Below the pieces are notes generated by a model that did not search any database, was not told where the DNA came from, and was given only the letters and a program-made list of their open reading frames with translations. The translations under genes were made by a program, and so were the position numbers. From Christensenellaceae bacterium (GTDB taxonomy: Bacteria > Bacillota > Clostridia > Christensenellales > Aristaeellaceae), in the NCBI GenBank assembly GCA_017881705.1, contig JADGQP010000086.1, positions 1 through 22,459 on the forward strand: DNA of 22,459 nt, written 5' to 3'. How positions within the stretch are numbered: the first letter of the stretch is position 1; each line of letters opens with the position of its first letter. Below are positions 15,510 to 22,459 of this stretch, piece after piece.

Positions 15510-17201
15510 TCAAACCATCCGCAGGCTTCCGTCCGCCGCGCGGCGGAAGCGGCTTACATACCGCCAGCCCAGTTCTGGATCCATCGGCGCAATTTCGTGG
15601 CCCTTGCCGAGCATCACCACGTAATTGTACAGGTTCTGCTTTTCCGGATCGTCGGAAAAAAAGCGCTGTACGTCGTAAATATGTTCCGGATGGGCAGCCG
15701 TGGGGTAAAGGCGCTCCGTTACGTCTCCCGGCACGCCGCACCCGCAGGGATGGGGGCATTCCTTTTCTGGCGTCGGCCGGATGGGGATGTGGTTGTACAT
15801 CTTCCAAAAATCATACTGTTTTTGCTGGGTACAACGGTTGTACACGGGGTAGGAAATCTCCCGCCCGCCGTAGGTATACCATACCGGCATGCGGTAATCA
15901 AAGGTCTTTTTTTTCTCCATCCCAACGCGCATGGGCGTTACATCCCGCCAGGTGATATCCGTTTCGCCCATGCGGTTGCCTGGCCAGTTGGCGTCGATGG
16001 GGAAAATGGCGGTAACCAGCTCCGGGTGGCACAGCGCCACCGCCTGAGCCTCGCCCGCGCCGTTGGAAAAGCCGGAAAGGTAAACCCGCTCCGGGTCCAC
16101 CGGGTAATGCGCGATCATCTCCCGGATTAACGCGGCGATATACGCGTCGTCATCCGGCTCGTCCGCAAGCATGGAGCTATTCCAGGTCATGCGGTTGGTG
16201 CCCCACGGGTATATGGTAATAAAGCCCTCCCGCTCTCCCAGAACATGCAGTTTCGTCATGTCCGCCGCTTCCAGCGGGTTATCGCTCGCTCCATGGAAAA
16301 ACAGCACCAGCGGTACGCGCGTTTCCGGGTGTTCCCGCACGCTTTTGGGCACATGCGTAAGCCATGTATGCTTCAGGCCATCCGTCAGGCGGGTGTCCTG
16401 CGCAAACAGTGTAAAGCTGCTTTCCGCCTCCGACTGCATCCGCGCGTCCACGTCCCCATATACCGAGGTGTTTGTGCGGCGCACACGGCAAAAAAGCATA
16501 TGGTATACTTCCGCAAGTGTCGCACGCTTGCCTTGCGGTACGCTCACCACGCGTTGGCAGGGGTTTGTGGGGTGAACGAAAGCCCCTTTGCCGTCCGCTT
16601 CGGTCGCCCCATTTACATGTATAAAATACGCGTTAGTTTCCTCCGGGCAGCCCGCCAGATACGCGGGCACGGCCGCGTTTGCCGCGTCCCGAAGCGCCGC
16701 GGGGGACAGCGCGCCGTTTTCGGCAAACACCGCCGCCGTAAGCTGCGGCACCACGGCGGCCAGCGTGCATACCATAGACGCGCCTGTGCCGAACCCAGCG
16801 TAATACCGCACGTCGGCCATGGGATGCCAAAGCTGATAAAACCGTTCGTCGCTCAGCGGGTTGGACGACGCCGCAAGCGCCGGGGAAAACGGTTCGTTTT
16901 CCACAGGCGAATCCAGTTCCCGCTGGATATGCTTAAGAAAGCCCATATCGTCCGGCAGGGCGGGGTCGAGTGTCCAATTCCACCGGCCGCCGATGGGGTT
17001 AGGAAAGGCAATGATAACGTTTTGGCTGTTGCACAGCCTGTTTAACCCCTCTGCTGCCAGCAGCTGCTCTGCCGAGGCGGCGGTATCGTCGTCCCGCAGC
17101 ACAATCAGGGCGCTTACGCGCCGTACGGCACGCGGCTCTCCCTTAGGGAAAAGCAGATACATCCCGCGCCCGTCGGCGCGCGCCATGGTTTTCAGTTCCA
17201 T
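15510..17201 (-). CDS. Double alpha/beta-hydrolase: degenerate N-terminal half plus PHB-depolymerase/feruloyl-esterase-like C-terminal half
   Basis: The C-terminal half (about 275-563) reads as a LpqC/PHB-depolymerase-type esterase: VPLVLFFHGASDNP oxyanion region, nucleophile S379 in GFSNGA, and probable base H535 in GKGHEI. The acid is not obvious; E448 in GGREIS stands where D is usual. The N-terminal half (about 20-250) has its own hydrolase-like pattern: VSALIVLRDDD, NVIIAFPNP, and YAGFGTGAS at 134-142, where the nucleophile elbow has glycine (G138) instead of serine. It therefore looks like a tandem-fold protein with an inactive first domain. No signal peptide. GGGAGGA before the ATG supports the start. 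It is probably cotranscribed with the esterases downstream, although they also have their own promoter. A feruloyl/acetyl esterase role is inferred. Confidence 0.82.
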   Translation of the reverse strand: MELKTMARADGRGMYLLFPKGEPRAVRRVSALIVLRDDDTAASAEQLLAAEGLNRLCNSQNVIIAFPNPIGGRWNWTLDPALPDDMGFLKHIQRELDSPVENEPFSPALAASSNPLSDERFYQLWHPMADVRYYAGFGTGASMVCTLAAVVPQLTAAVFAENGALSPAALRDAANAAVPAYLAGCPEETNAYFIHVNGATEADGKGAFVHPTNPCQRVVSVPQGKRATLAEVYHMLFCRVRRTNTSVYGDVDARMQSEAESSFTLFAQDTRLTDGLKHTWLTHVPKSVREHPETRVPLVLFFHGASDNPLEAADMTKLHVLGEREGFITIYPWGTNRMTWNSSMLADEPDDDAYIAALIREMIAHYPVDPERVYLSGFSNGAGEAQAVALCHPELVTAIFPIDANWPGNRMGETDITWRDVTPMRVGMEKKKTFDYRMPVWYTYGGREISYPVYNRCTQQKQYDFWKMYNHIPIRPTPEKECPHPCGCGVPGDVTERLYPTAAHPEHIYDVQRFFSDDPEKQNLYNYVVMLGKGHEIAPMDPELGWRYVSRFRRAADGSLRMV

Positions 17202-17589
17202 TTTCGTTCCTCCCGGGTATCGTATTGGGCTTGTACCATGCGCCGCCGTTACCCGCCGGATAAAGCGCGGGATTTAAAAGACGAAGGCACGGCCTTGCTG
17301 GATATGTACGTACAACGGGATATTCTTTCTGCGCGCCAACCCTGTTTTCCCGCTTTGCACCAAAATAAACCGTTCCACATTCTGCGCCGTGCATGTTTTT
17401 CGACGATAAAAGACCCCCGGCGGATTATCCGCGCAGGGATCATCGGACTTCGGTTGAAAGGAAGCTATCCTTAGTATTCGTCGTTTTTTGCACTAAGAGC
17501 GAACGCTTAACTGTTGCATGTTGCCGGATAAATTACCGCTTTCCTGGGCATAACAAGAATGGATTGAGAAGAAGTACTTTCCAATTCAT
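17202..17589. other. Intergenic region upstream of the esterase operon
   Basis: About 390 bp with no convincing gene; short frames on both strands lack ribosome binding sites and resemble nothing known to me. The minus-strand promoter of the double esterase should lie here, but I cannot point to a clear one. Two possible operator-like items are an imperfect dyad TAAGAGCGAACGCTTA (17494-17509) and a TTGCATG heptamer (17514-17520) identical to the arm of the dyad at 18543-18549. Confidence 0.4.
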
Positions 17590-18474
17590 TTAGGGGGTGC
17601 GTATCCTGTGCGATTCGGTTATTGGTTCGGCGACGTTTCCGCCGCGATACTGTACGGGCGTCATCCCTATTTTATGGCTGAAAGACTTATAAAAGTGAGA
17701 CTCGTACTCATAACCGCATTTCACTGCGATTTCTTTGATGGAATACCTGCCGGTTCGTAACAGGTGACAGGCGTATTCTATTTTTGCCGCCTCAATGTAC
17801 TGGTGAGGCGACAAACCGGTTTTTTGTTTAAAGATTCGAAACAGCTGCGACTGGCTGAGGTGGAAACTTCTTGCGATGGTTTGTACGCGAAGAGGCTGAT
17901 CCAGGCCGGAATCAATATAATTGCTGATAGCCTGGCAAAGGTCGATGGGCACGGCACGGTCGTCACGATCCGCCTGATCATGCAGAAGCGAGCCGACAAT
18001 CAGGTAAAAGTATCCCGTGAGTACCGTATAAGAAGGATTCTTGCGGTTAATCTCCTGCTGCATGCCTGTATAATAAGAAAGGATTTGTTCGTCCGGTTTG
18101 CGGTATAATGCGATGTGATCCGCCGACAGCCCCAGCTGGCGCAGGAAACTGTCGCTTTTTCCGCCGTAGAAACCCGTATAAAACACCGTCCACGGATCAT
18201 CATGATCGGCGCGGTAGGTAACGTTCACATTGCGTGGAAACAGGTAAATGCAGCCCGCGGTTAAATGGTACTCCACCCCCTTGCAAATGAATATTCCTTT
18301 TCCGCTGACCACATAATGCAGAATGTCGTGAACACGGCGATCCATATTCGTATATTCGTCCGGCGCGGTGGCCGAACATCCTACGTGGTCAATCAACAGA
18401 TCCGCGGATAAATCCCGGTTAGGATGATCCAGATATACATGGTTACTGGAGGATGCGGATTTTGCCTGGCTCAC
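17590..18474 (-). CDS. AraC-family transcription regulator with cupin-like sensor domain
   Basis: The start is GTG at 18474, fixed by GGAGGG 7 nt upstream; the nearby ATG at 18481 is out of frame. The 294-residue protein has an N-terminal cupin-like ligand-binding region (about 20-165, with HYVVSGKGIF, AGCIYLFPRN) and a C-terminal double helix-turn-helix (about 180-277: TIARSFHLSQSQLFRIFKQK, SIKEIAVKCGYEYESHFYKS, ending MTPVQYR). It is cytoplasmic and likely binds an imported sugar or its product. It is divergent from the second importer operon, and its own -35 box lies in the left arm of a perfect dyad, pointing to control of both genes, including itself, from that site. Confidence 0.92.
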   Translation of the reverse strand: MSQAKSASSSNHVYLDHPNRDLSADLLIDHVGCSATAPDEYTNMDRRVHDILHYVVSGKGIFICKGVEYHLTAGCIYLFPRNVNVTYRADHDDPWTVFYTGFYGGKSDSFLRQLGLSADHIALYRKPDEQILSYYTGMQQEINRKNPSYTVLTGYFYLIVGSLLHDQADRDDRAVPIDLCQAISNYIDSGLDQPLRVQTIARSFHLSQSQLFRIFKQKTGLSPHQYIEAAKIEYACHLLRTGRYSIKEIAVKCGYEYESHFYKSFSHKIGMTPVQYRGGNVAEPITESHRIRTP

Positions 18475-18497
18475 GGTTCATCCCTCCTTGCCGAACC

Positions 18498-18527
18498 AGT
18501 ATACTGTGAGGAAGGGCTGGCATGCAA
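18498..18527 (-). promoter_or_regulatory. Promoter of the cupin-type AraC regulator
   Basis: On the minus strand TTGCAT (18527-18522), an 18-bp spacer and TATACT (18503-18498). The -35 box is inside the left arm of the dyad at 18521-18549, which suggests autoregulation. Confidence 0.6.
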
Positions 18528-18549
18528 GATTTTTATAATGAATTGCATG
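18521..18549. promoter_or_regulatory. Dyad operator between divergent regulator and importer operon
   Basis: CATGCAA (18521-18527) and TTGCATG (18543-18549) are perfect 7-bp inverted arms separated by 15 bp of AT-rich sequence containing TATAAT (18534-18539). The left arm holds the regulator's -35 box; the right arm supplies a TTGCAT that could be the -35 of the importer operon with a weak -10 (TATTTA, 18565-18570, 16-bp spacer). A weak -10 is usual for activator-dependent promoters. Confidence 0.5.
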
Positions 18550-18639
18550 GTTTATTGATAGCCATATTTAGTTGGATAATGGATAATACATGTAGATAAC
18601 GCCGGTAAACTGGCGTAATATTACAAGGAGGAATGGTTT

Positions 18640-19872
18640 ATGAGAAAACTGTTGTCGCTGGTGCTCTGTCTTGCACTGCTTACGTGCACAATTTCCACAG
18701 TCGCGCTTGCAGAAGCTCCGACAAAGCTGACCATCGCGCTGTGGGACGATTCCCAGGTGTCCGGCATCCAGATGATGGTGGACAAATTTATGCAGGATAA
18801 CCCCAGTATCTCCGTTGAAATCCAGTGTACGCCCTGGGCGCAGTATTGGACGAGCCTTGAGGCAGCCGCCACGGGCGGAACTCTTGCTGACGTCGTGATG
18901 ATGCACCCGGAAAAGGTTACCGCTTATGCCGAGGGCGGCATGATCGCCAGCCTTGACGACATGGCTGCTTCCGGCGCAATCGACATGAGCAAATTCCCCC
19001 AGAACATCGTAAAGGACTTTACGGTTGACGGCGTGAAGTACGGCGTTCCGAAAGATTATTCCACTTTCGGCCTGTGGTATAACAAGGATTTGTTTGACGC
19101 GGCCGGCGTCGCATACCCCACGGCGGATTGGACTTGGGATGATCTGTATAACGCCGCCGTAAAACTGACCGACAAGGCAAACGGCGTGTATGGCTTCATC
19201 GCACGTTACGATACCAACGACGGCGCGTACCACTTCATCTGGCAAAACGGCGGCGATATCATTAACGCAGATCAAACCGCTTCCGGCTTTGACGATCCCG
19301 CGACGATCGGCGCGATCGAGTATATGGTGAAGTTCGTCAAAGAAGGGCTTTCTCCCACCGCCGCGGACTTGGCCAATACCGATGCGAACAGCCTTTTCCT
19401 AAGCGGCAAGGCTGCCATGCAGATCGCCGGCTCCTGGAATTGCAGCGCCTTTGCCGCCGCGAGCGACATGAAGCTGGATGTTGCCGAACTGCCACAGGGT
19501 AAGCAGCGTGCCTGCCTGTGCGGTGGCATGGGCTGGGTGCTGAACGCGGCCGATGCGGACAACGCGGCCGCCAAACAGCTGTTAAGCTATCTGGCTGGTT
19601 ACGACGCCAACGTAATTCAGGCACAATCCGGCGTAGCCATCCCCGCCTACAACGGCTCCCAGACCACGTGGGTACAGTCCTGGTCGCAGTTCAACGCGCA
19701 GGCGTTTGTGAACGCCGCAAGCTATGGTTACTCCAGCCAGTATTGCACCACCCGCAGCGAATGGGTTAATATTGAATCCAAGTGGATGGTGAAGGTTTTC
19801 AATCTGGAAATTTCCCCCGAGGAAGGCTGCAAGAGCGCCGCGCAGGAAATTAACGCCGTGCTTGCCAAGTAA
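18640..19872 (+). CDS. Extracellular solute-binding protein of a sugar ABC importer (family 1)
   Basis: The 410-residue protein has a Sec signal with likely cleavage after VALA (residue 24). The mature part reads as a MalE/UgpB-type binding protein: KLTIALWDD at the start, PTADWTWDDLYNAAVKLTD, the sugar-binding-protein pattern YNKDLFDAAGV, FLSGKAAMQIAGSW and the ending SPEEGCKSAAQEINAVL. Cysteines at 10 and 16 lack a proper lipobox (T before C16), so lipid anchoring is doubtful. AAGGAGG lies 8 nt upstream of the ATG. It is the first gene of an operon with two permeases and an SGNH esterase. The likely ligand is a mono- or oligosaccharide, possibly acylated. Confidence 0.93.
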   Translation: MRKLLSLVLCLALLTCTISTVALAEAPTKLTIALWDDSQVSGIQMMVDKFMQDNPSISVEIQCTPWAQYWTSLEAAATGGTLADVVMMHPEKVTAYAEGGMIASLDDMAASGAIDMSKFPQNIVKDFTVDGVKYGVPKDYSTFGLWYNKDLFDAAGVAYPTADWTWDDLYNAAVKLTDKANGVYGFIARYDTNDGAYHFIWQNGGDIINADQTASGFDDPATIGAIEYMVKFVKEGLSPTAADLANTDANSLFLSGKAAMQIAGSWNCSAFAAASDMKLDVAELPQGKQRACLCGGMGWVLNAADADNAAAKQLLSYLAGYDANVIQAQSGVAIPAYNGSQTTWVQSWSQFNAQAFVNAASYGYSSQYCTTRSEWVNIESKWMVKVFNLEISPEEGCKSAAQEINAVLAK

Positions 19873-19891
19873 AACCCATATCATCATGGCG

Positions 19892-19925
19892 GCGCCACCA
19901 CCGGGCAGATACCCGGTGGTGGCGC
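19892..19925 (+). repeat. Intercistronic hairpin between binding protein and permease
   Basis: A perfect 14-bp stem (GCGCCACCACCGGG with CCCGGTGGTGGCGC) encloses a 6-nt loop, 19 nt after the binding-protein stop and just before the permease ribosome binding site. No T run follows, so it is more likely an mRNA-stabilising or partial-attenuation element than a full terminator. Confidence 0.65.
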
Positions 19926-19947
19926 TAAGCAAGGAGGGGCAAGAGCA

Positions 19948-20832
19948 ATGAAACGGAAGCATCTGAGCGATAACCTGTGGGGATTCGCTTTCATCGCGCC
20001 CAGCCTGTTGCTGATCTGCGTTCTGAATCTCTGGCCTGTCGTCGAAAATTTGTATTACAGCCTATGTAAAATGAAAGGGTTTGCAAAACCGGTATTCATC
20101 GGCTTTACAAACTATATCACCGCCTTCTCGGACGGTGAAATCGGTCAGGCGTTTCTCAACACGCTATTTTATACGCTTCTCACCGTGCCCATTGGCGTAT
20201 TGTTATCTCTGGTAACAGCGTGTTTCCTCAATACCGGAATAAAAGGCAAAGGGTTCTTCCGAACGCTGTATTATATCCCCGTCGTTTCCGCTCCCGTAGC
20301 CGTTGCCATGGTGTGGAAATGGATGTTTAACGATGAATACGGCATTATCAACTACATATTGAAAGCTCTGGGGCTGTCGACGCTTAATTGGATCGCCGAT
20401 GGCAACGTGATTCTGTTCACACTAGCCATTATCGGTATATGGGGCATGATCGGCTATAATATGATCATCCTGTTAAGCGGCTTGCAGAGTATTCCCAAAA
20501 GCTACTACGAGGCCGCGGAAGTGGACGGCGCGGGCGCTGTGAAGCAGTTTTTTTCGATTACCATTCCGCTGGTATCGCCGGCTTTGTTCTTTGTAATCAT
20601 CACGACCTTCATCAGCTCTTTGCAAGTGTTTGACAGCGTATATATGATCGTAAGCGAAACAAACCCAGCCTTCCAAAACGGCGAGTCCATCGTGTATCTG
20701 TTTTACCGCTATATGTTTAACGTTTCCAACAAAGGGTACGGGGCGACTATCGGAACGCTGTTATTATTGGTCATCCTGCTGTTCACCTGCGTCCAGATGA
20801 AAAGCCAGCGCAAATGGGTGCTGTATCAGTAA
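19948..20832 (+). CDS. ABC sugar importer permease (MalF/UgpA type)
   Basis: This 294-residue COG1175-type permease has six predicted helices, the starting pattern GFAFIAPSLLLICVLNLWP, the family RTLYYIPVVSAPVAVAMVWKW segment (about 105-125) and the EAA loop YYEAAEVDGAG (about 187-196) followed by ITIPLVSP. AAGGAGG precedes the ATG. It pairs with the next permease and with the upstream binding protein; the ATPase must come from elsewhere. Confidence 0.94.
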   Translation: MKRKHLSDNLWGFAFIAPSLLLICVLNLWPVVENLYYSLCKMKGFAKPVFIGFTNYITAFSDGEIGQAFLNTLFYTLLTVPIGVLLSLVTACFLNTGIKGKGFFRTLYYIPVVSAPVAVAMVWKWMFNDEYGIINYILKALGLSTLNWIADGNVILFTLAIIGIWGMIGYNMIILLSGLQSIPKSYYEAAEVDGAGAVKQFFSITIPLVSPALFFVIITTFISSLQVFDSVYMIVSETNPAFQNGESIVYLFYRYMFNVSNKGYGATIGTLLLLVILLFTCVQMKSQRKWVLYQ

Positions 20833-20844
20833 GGAGGCATTGTT

Positions 20845-21669
20845 ATGCAAAAAGGCATTCAACGACATAACTGGCCCGTATACGTCCTGCTGGCGCTGGG
20901 TTGCATCATCATGGTCTTTCCCTTTCTATGGAGCGTTTTAACCTCGTTTAAAACGCTGAACGAAAGCCTTAAAGTGCCGCCAACCTTTCTGCCCGTGAGC
21001 TGGCAGTTTTCCAGTTATACGGATGTGGTAACAGCGTATCCCTTCCTGATGTTTTTCATCAACACATTCGGCATGATTATCATTCGGCTGGCGATCACGC
21101 TGCTCATCAGCGCCATGGCTGCCTACGCTTTCGCGAGGATTCCTTTTTTTGGACGTGGCATGCTGTTTCTGCTCTGCCTGATACCGATGATGGTTCCCTC
21201 GCAGATCTTCATCTACCCGCAGTATATGCTTGCGGTCAAGCTGAAAATAACGAACAGCGTGCTTGGGCTGGCATTGCCCGGCATCGCGAGCACCTTTGGC
21301 ATCTTTATGCTCCGGCAGCATTTTATGACCATCCCGGACTCGCTTGAAGAGGCGGCTATACTGGACGGCTGCGGCCGCGGGCGGATTTTTATCAACATTA
21401 TGCTGCCGCTTTCTAAAACACCGCTGGTGTCGCTGGGGATTTTTACGGCGTTGTTTGCCTATAAGGACCTCATGTGGCCTCTGATCTGCAATACAAAAAT
21501 CGAAGCCATGACCCTTTCCTCCGGGCTGGCCTATTTGCAGGGGCAGTATACCACAAAGTATCCGCAGCTGATGGCAGGCTCCGTAATTGCGATGCTTCCC
21601 ATGATCCTTCTGTTTATCGTTTTGCAACGGCAATTTGTTGGCGGCATTGCCACCGCGGGTCTCAAATAA
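20845..21669 (+). CDS. ABC sugar importer permease (MalG/UgpE type)
   Basis: A 274-residue COG0395 permease with six predicted helices and the EAA loop LEEAAILDGCGRGR (about 168-180) followed by IMLPLSK. It begins 12 nt after the stop of its partner, and its AGGAGGC ribosome binding site overlaps that stop region, so expression is tightly linked. It ends in the usual QRQFVGGIATAGLK, including the family's VGG(I)..G.K ending. Confidence 0.94.
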   Translation: MQKGIQRHNWPVYVLLALGCIIMVFPFLWSVLTSFKTLNESLKVPPTFLPVSWQFSSYTDVVTAYPFLMFFINTFGMIIIRLAITLLISAMAAYAFARIPFFGRGMLFLLCLIPMMVPSQIFIYPQYMLAVKLKITNSVLGLALPGIASTFGIFMLRQHFMTIPDSLEEAAILDGCGRGRIFINIMLPLSKTPLVSLGIFTALFAYKDLMWPLICNTKIEAMTLSSGLAYLQGQYTTKYPQLMAGSVIAMLPMILLFIVLQRQFVGGIATAGLK

Positions 21670-21698
21670 ATAAATCAGGTGAAAGAGAAGCGAGAACC

Positions 21699-22346
21699 AT
21701 GATTTTCGACAAGGGCGATAAGATTGTTTTCATCGGAGATTCGATTACCGATTATGAGCGCAAACGTCCTGTGGGAGAAGGACTGTTCAACGCATGGGGG
21801 CACAGTTATGTTGCGGACATTGGCTCGCTGCTGTGCTGCGCCTATCCCGAAATGCACCTGCGCATCGTCAGCATGGGCGTGGACGGCAACCAGGTACGCG
21901 ACCTGGAGAAGCGTTGGCAAACGGACGTAATGGATCTGAAACCGGATTGGGTTACGGTACATATCGGCATCAACGACGTATGGCGGCAGTTCGACAGCCC
22001 CACGATCACGGAGGAACACATCACATCGGATGAATATCGCAGCACGTATGAAAAGCTGATTGAACGCACGCAGCCCAATGTGAAGGGCATGATATTGATG
22101 ACCCCGTATTTTATGGAACCGAACCGAAAGGATCCGATGCGCGAACGGATGGACGAATACAGCGAGGTCGTACGGGTGTTGGCCGAAAAACACCGTCTGG
22201 TGTTTGTGGATCTGCAAAGTGCATGGGATCGGCTGTTTGAGTACATGCATCCGTGTAATATCGCGTGGGATCGAATCCACCCCAACCAAGTCGGCTGTAT
22301 GTTCATCGCCAGGCAGTTTCTTTCTGCGGTTGGTTTTGACCGATAA
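21699..22346 (+). CDS. SGNH/GDSL-family esterase (acetylesterase-like)
   Basis: I place the start at the ATG at 21699, 29 nt after the permease stop, giving 215 residues that begin just before the GDS block; a longer frame from 21474 would run into the permease gene and is unlikely. All four SGNH blocks are present: S15 in GDSIT, G60 in SMGVDG, N92 in HIGINDVW, and D191/H194 in WDRIHPN. No signal peptide, so a cytoplasmic enzyme. This family includes acetylxylan, rhamnogalacturonan and sialate O-acetylesterases; here it probably removes acyl groups from the substrate brought in by the same operon's importer. The ribosome binding site is weak (GAAAGAGAAG), so translational coupling to the permease is possible. 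Confidence 0.9.
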   Translation: MIFDKGDKIVFIGDSITDYERKRPVGEGLFNAWGHSYVADIGSLLCCAYPEMHLRIVSMGVDGNQVRDLEKRWQTDVMDLKPDWVTVHIGINDVWRQFDSPTITEEHITSDEYRSTYEKLIERTQPNVKGMILMTPYFMEPNRKDPMRERMDEYSEVVRVLAEKHRLVFVDLQSAWDRLFEYMHPCNIAWDRIHPNQVGCMFIARQFLSAVGFDR

Positions 22347-22459
22347 CATTCGGCAACTTCGCGTAATTTTTACGCATGTAAACATACACTCTTCTTATAA
22401 CTTCTGTACGGGCTATGACAGCTAATTAAAATGGAGCATAGACAATCCCAGGCGAGTGC
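22347..22459. other. Downstream spacer at the window end
   Basis: A short stem GCGTAA/TTACGC (22361-22375) follows the esterase stop but has no T run after it on the plus strand, so it is at best a weak terminator. No gene start is convincing before the window ends. Confidence 0.35.

Noticed and set aside
17238..17474. A 78-codon plus-strand frame upstream of the double esterase
   Set aside because: No ribosome binding site, no family resemblance, and overlapping frames of similar length on the other strand; it is most likely non-coding.
17514..17520. TTGCATG heptamer, also present at 9703-9709, as extra regulator half-sites
   Set aside because: Seven-base matches are expected two or three times by chance in a window of this size, and the copy at 9703 includes a start codon; only the paired arms at 18521-18549 carry weight.

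Overview
The window looks like an accessory carbohydrate or ester utilisation region from a moderately GC-rich member of the Clostridia (Bacillota). The grounds are strong AGGAGG-type ribosome binding sites, LplABC/YtcQ-type sugar importers without their own ATPase, YesN-type AraC regulators, a tRNA-Thr-like 3' end with encoded CCA, and clusters of GC-rich hairpins between genes. The genus cannot be fixed from sequence reading alone.

Layout. The end of a tRNA and a shared terminator lie at 1-78. On the minus strand, 206-6853 reads as one operon: solute-binding protein, two ABC permeases, an MFS transporter and a CocE/NonD (S15-type) hydrolase. Its probable regulator, a membrane-anchored AraC protein, is at 7393-9708 with its own promoter and terminator. 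An orphan plus-strand gene at 10006-11658 encodes an unusual four-repeat protein resembling MoaF (calycin fold). It converges, across a cluster of hairpins, on a minus-strand operon (17201 down to 11955) encoding four alpha/beta-hydrolase proteins: a double-domain esterase, two tandem EstD-type esterases and a second CocE homologue. A cupin-type AraC regulator (17590-18474) is divergent from a plus-strand operon (18640-22346) encoding a second solute-binding protein, two permeases and an SGNH esterase.

Working model (inference). Two AraC-controlled ABC importers and one MFS transporter take up small acylated molecules, such as acetylated or feruloylated oligosaccharides or aromatic glycoside esters. 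A set of cytoplasmic esterases without signal peptides then removes the acyl groups. No glycoside hydrolase and no importer ATPase is encoded here, so these must act from elsewhere.

The most unusual points are: a CocE homologue that has lost its nucleophile serine, its catalytic histidine and its oxyanion-hole tyrosine while keeping an intact frame; a double hydrolase whose N-terminal half has GFGTG in place of GxSxG; the four-repeat MoaF-like protein; three 9-bp direct repeats phased at 19-20 bp upstream of the first importer promoter; a perfect dyad that carries back-to-back -35 elements between the second regulator and its operon; and a hairpin-rich intergenic element with a decayed relative elsewhere in the window.
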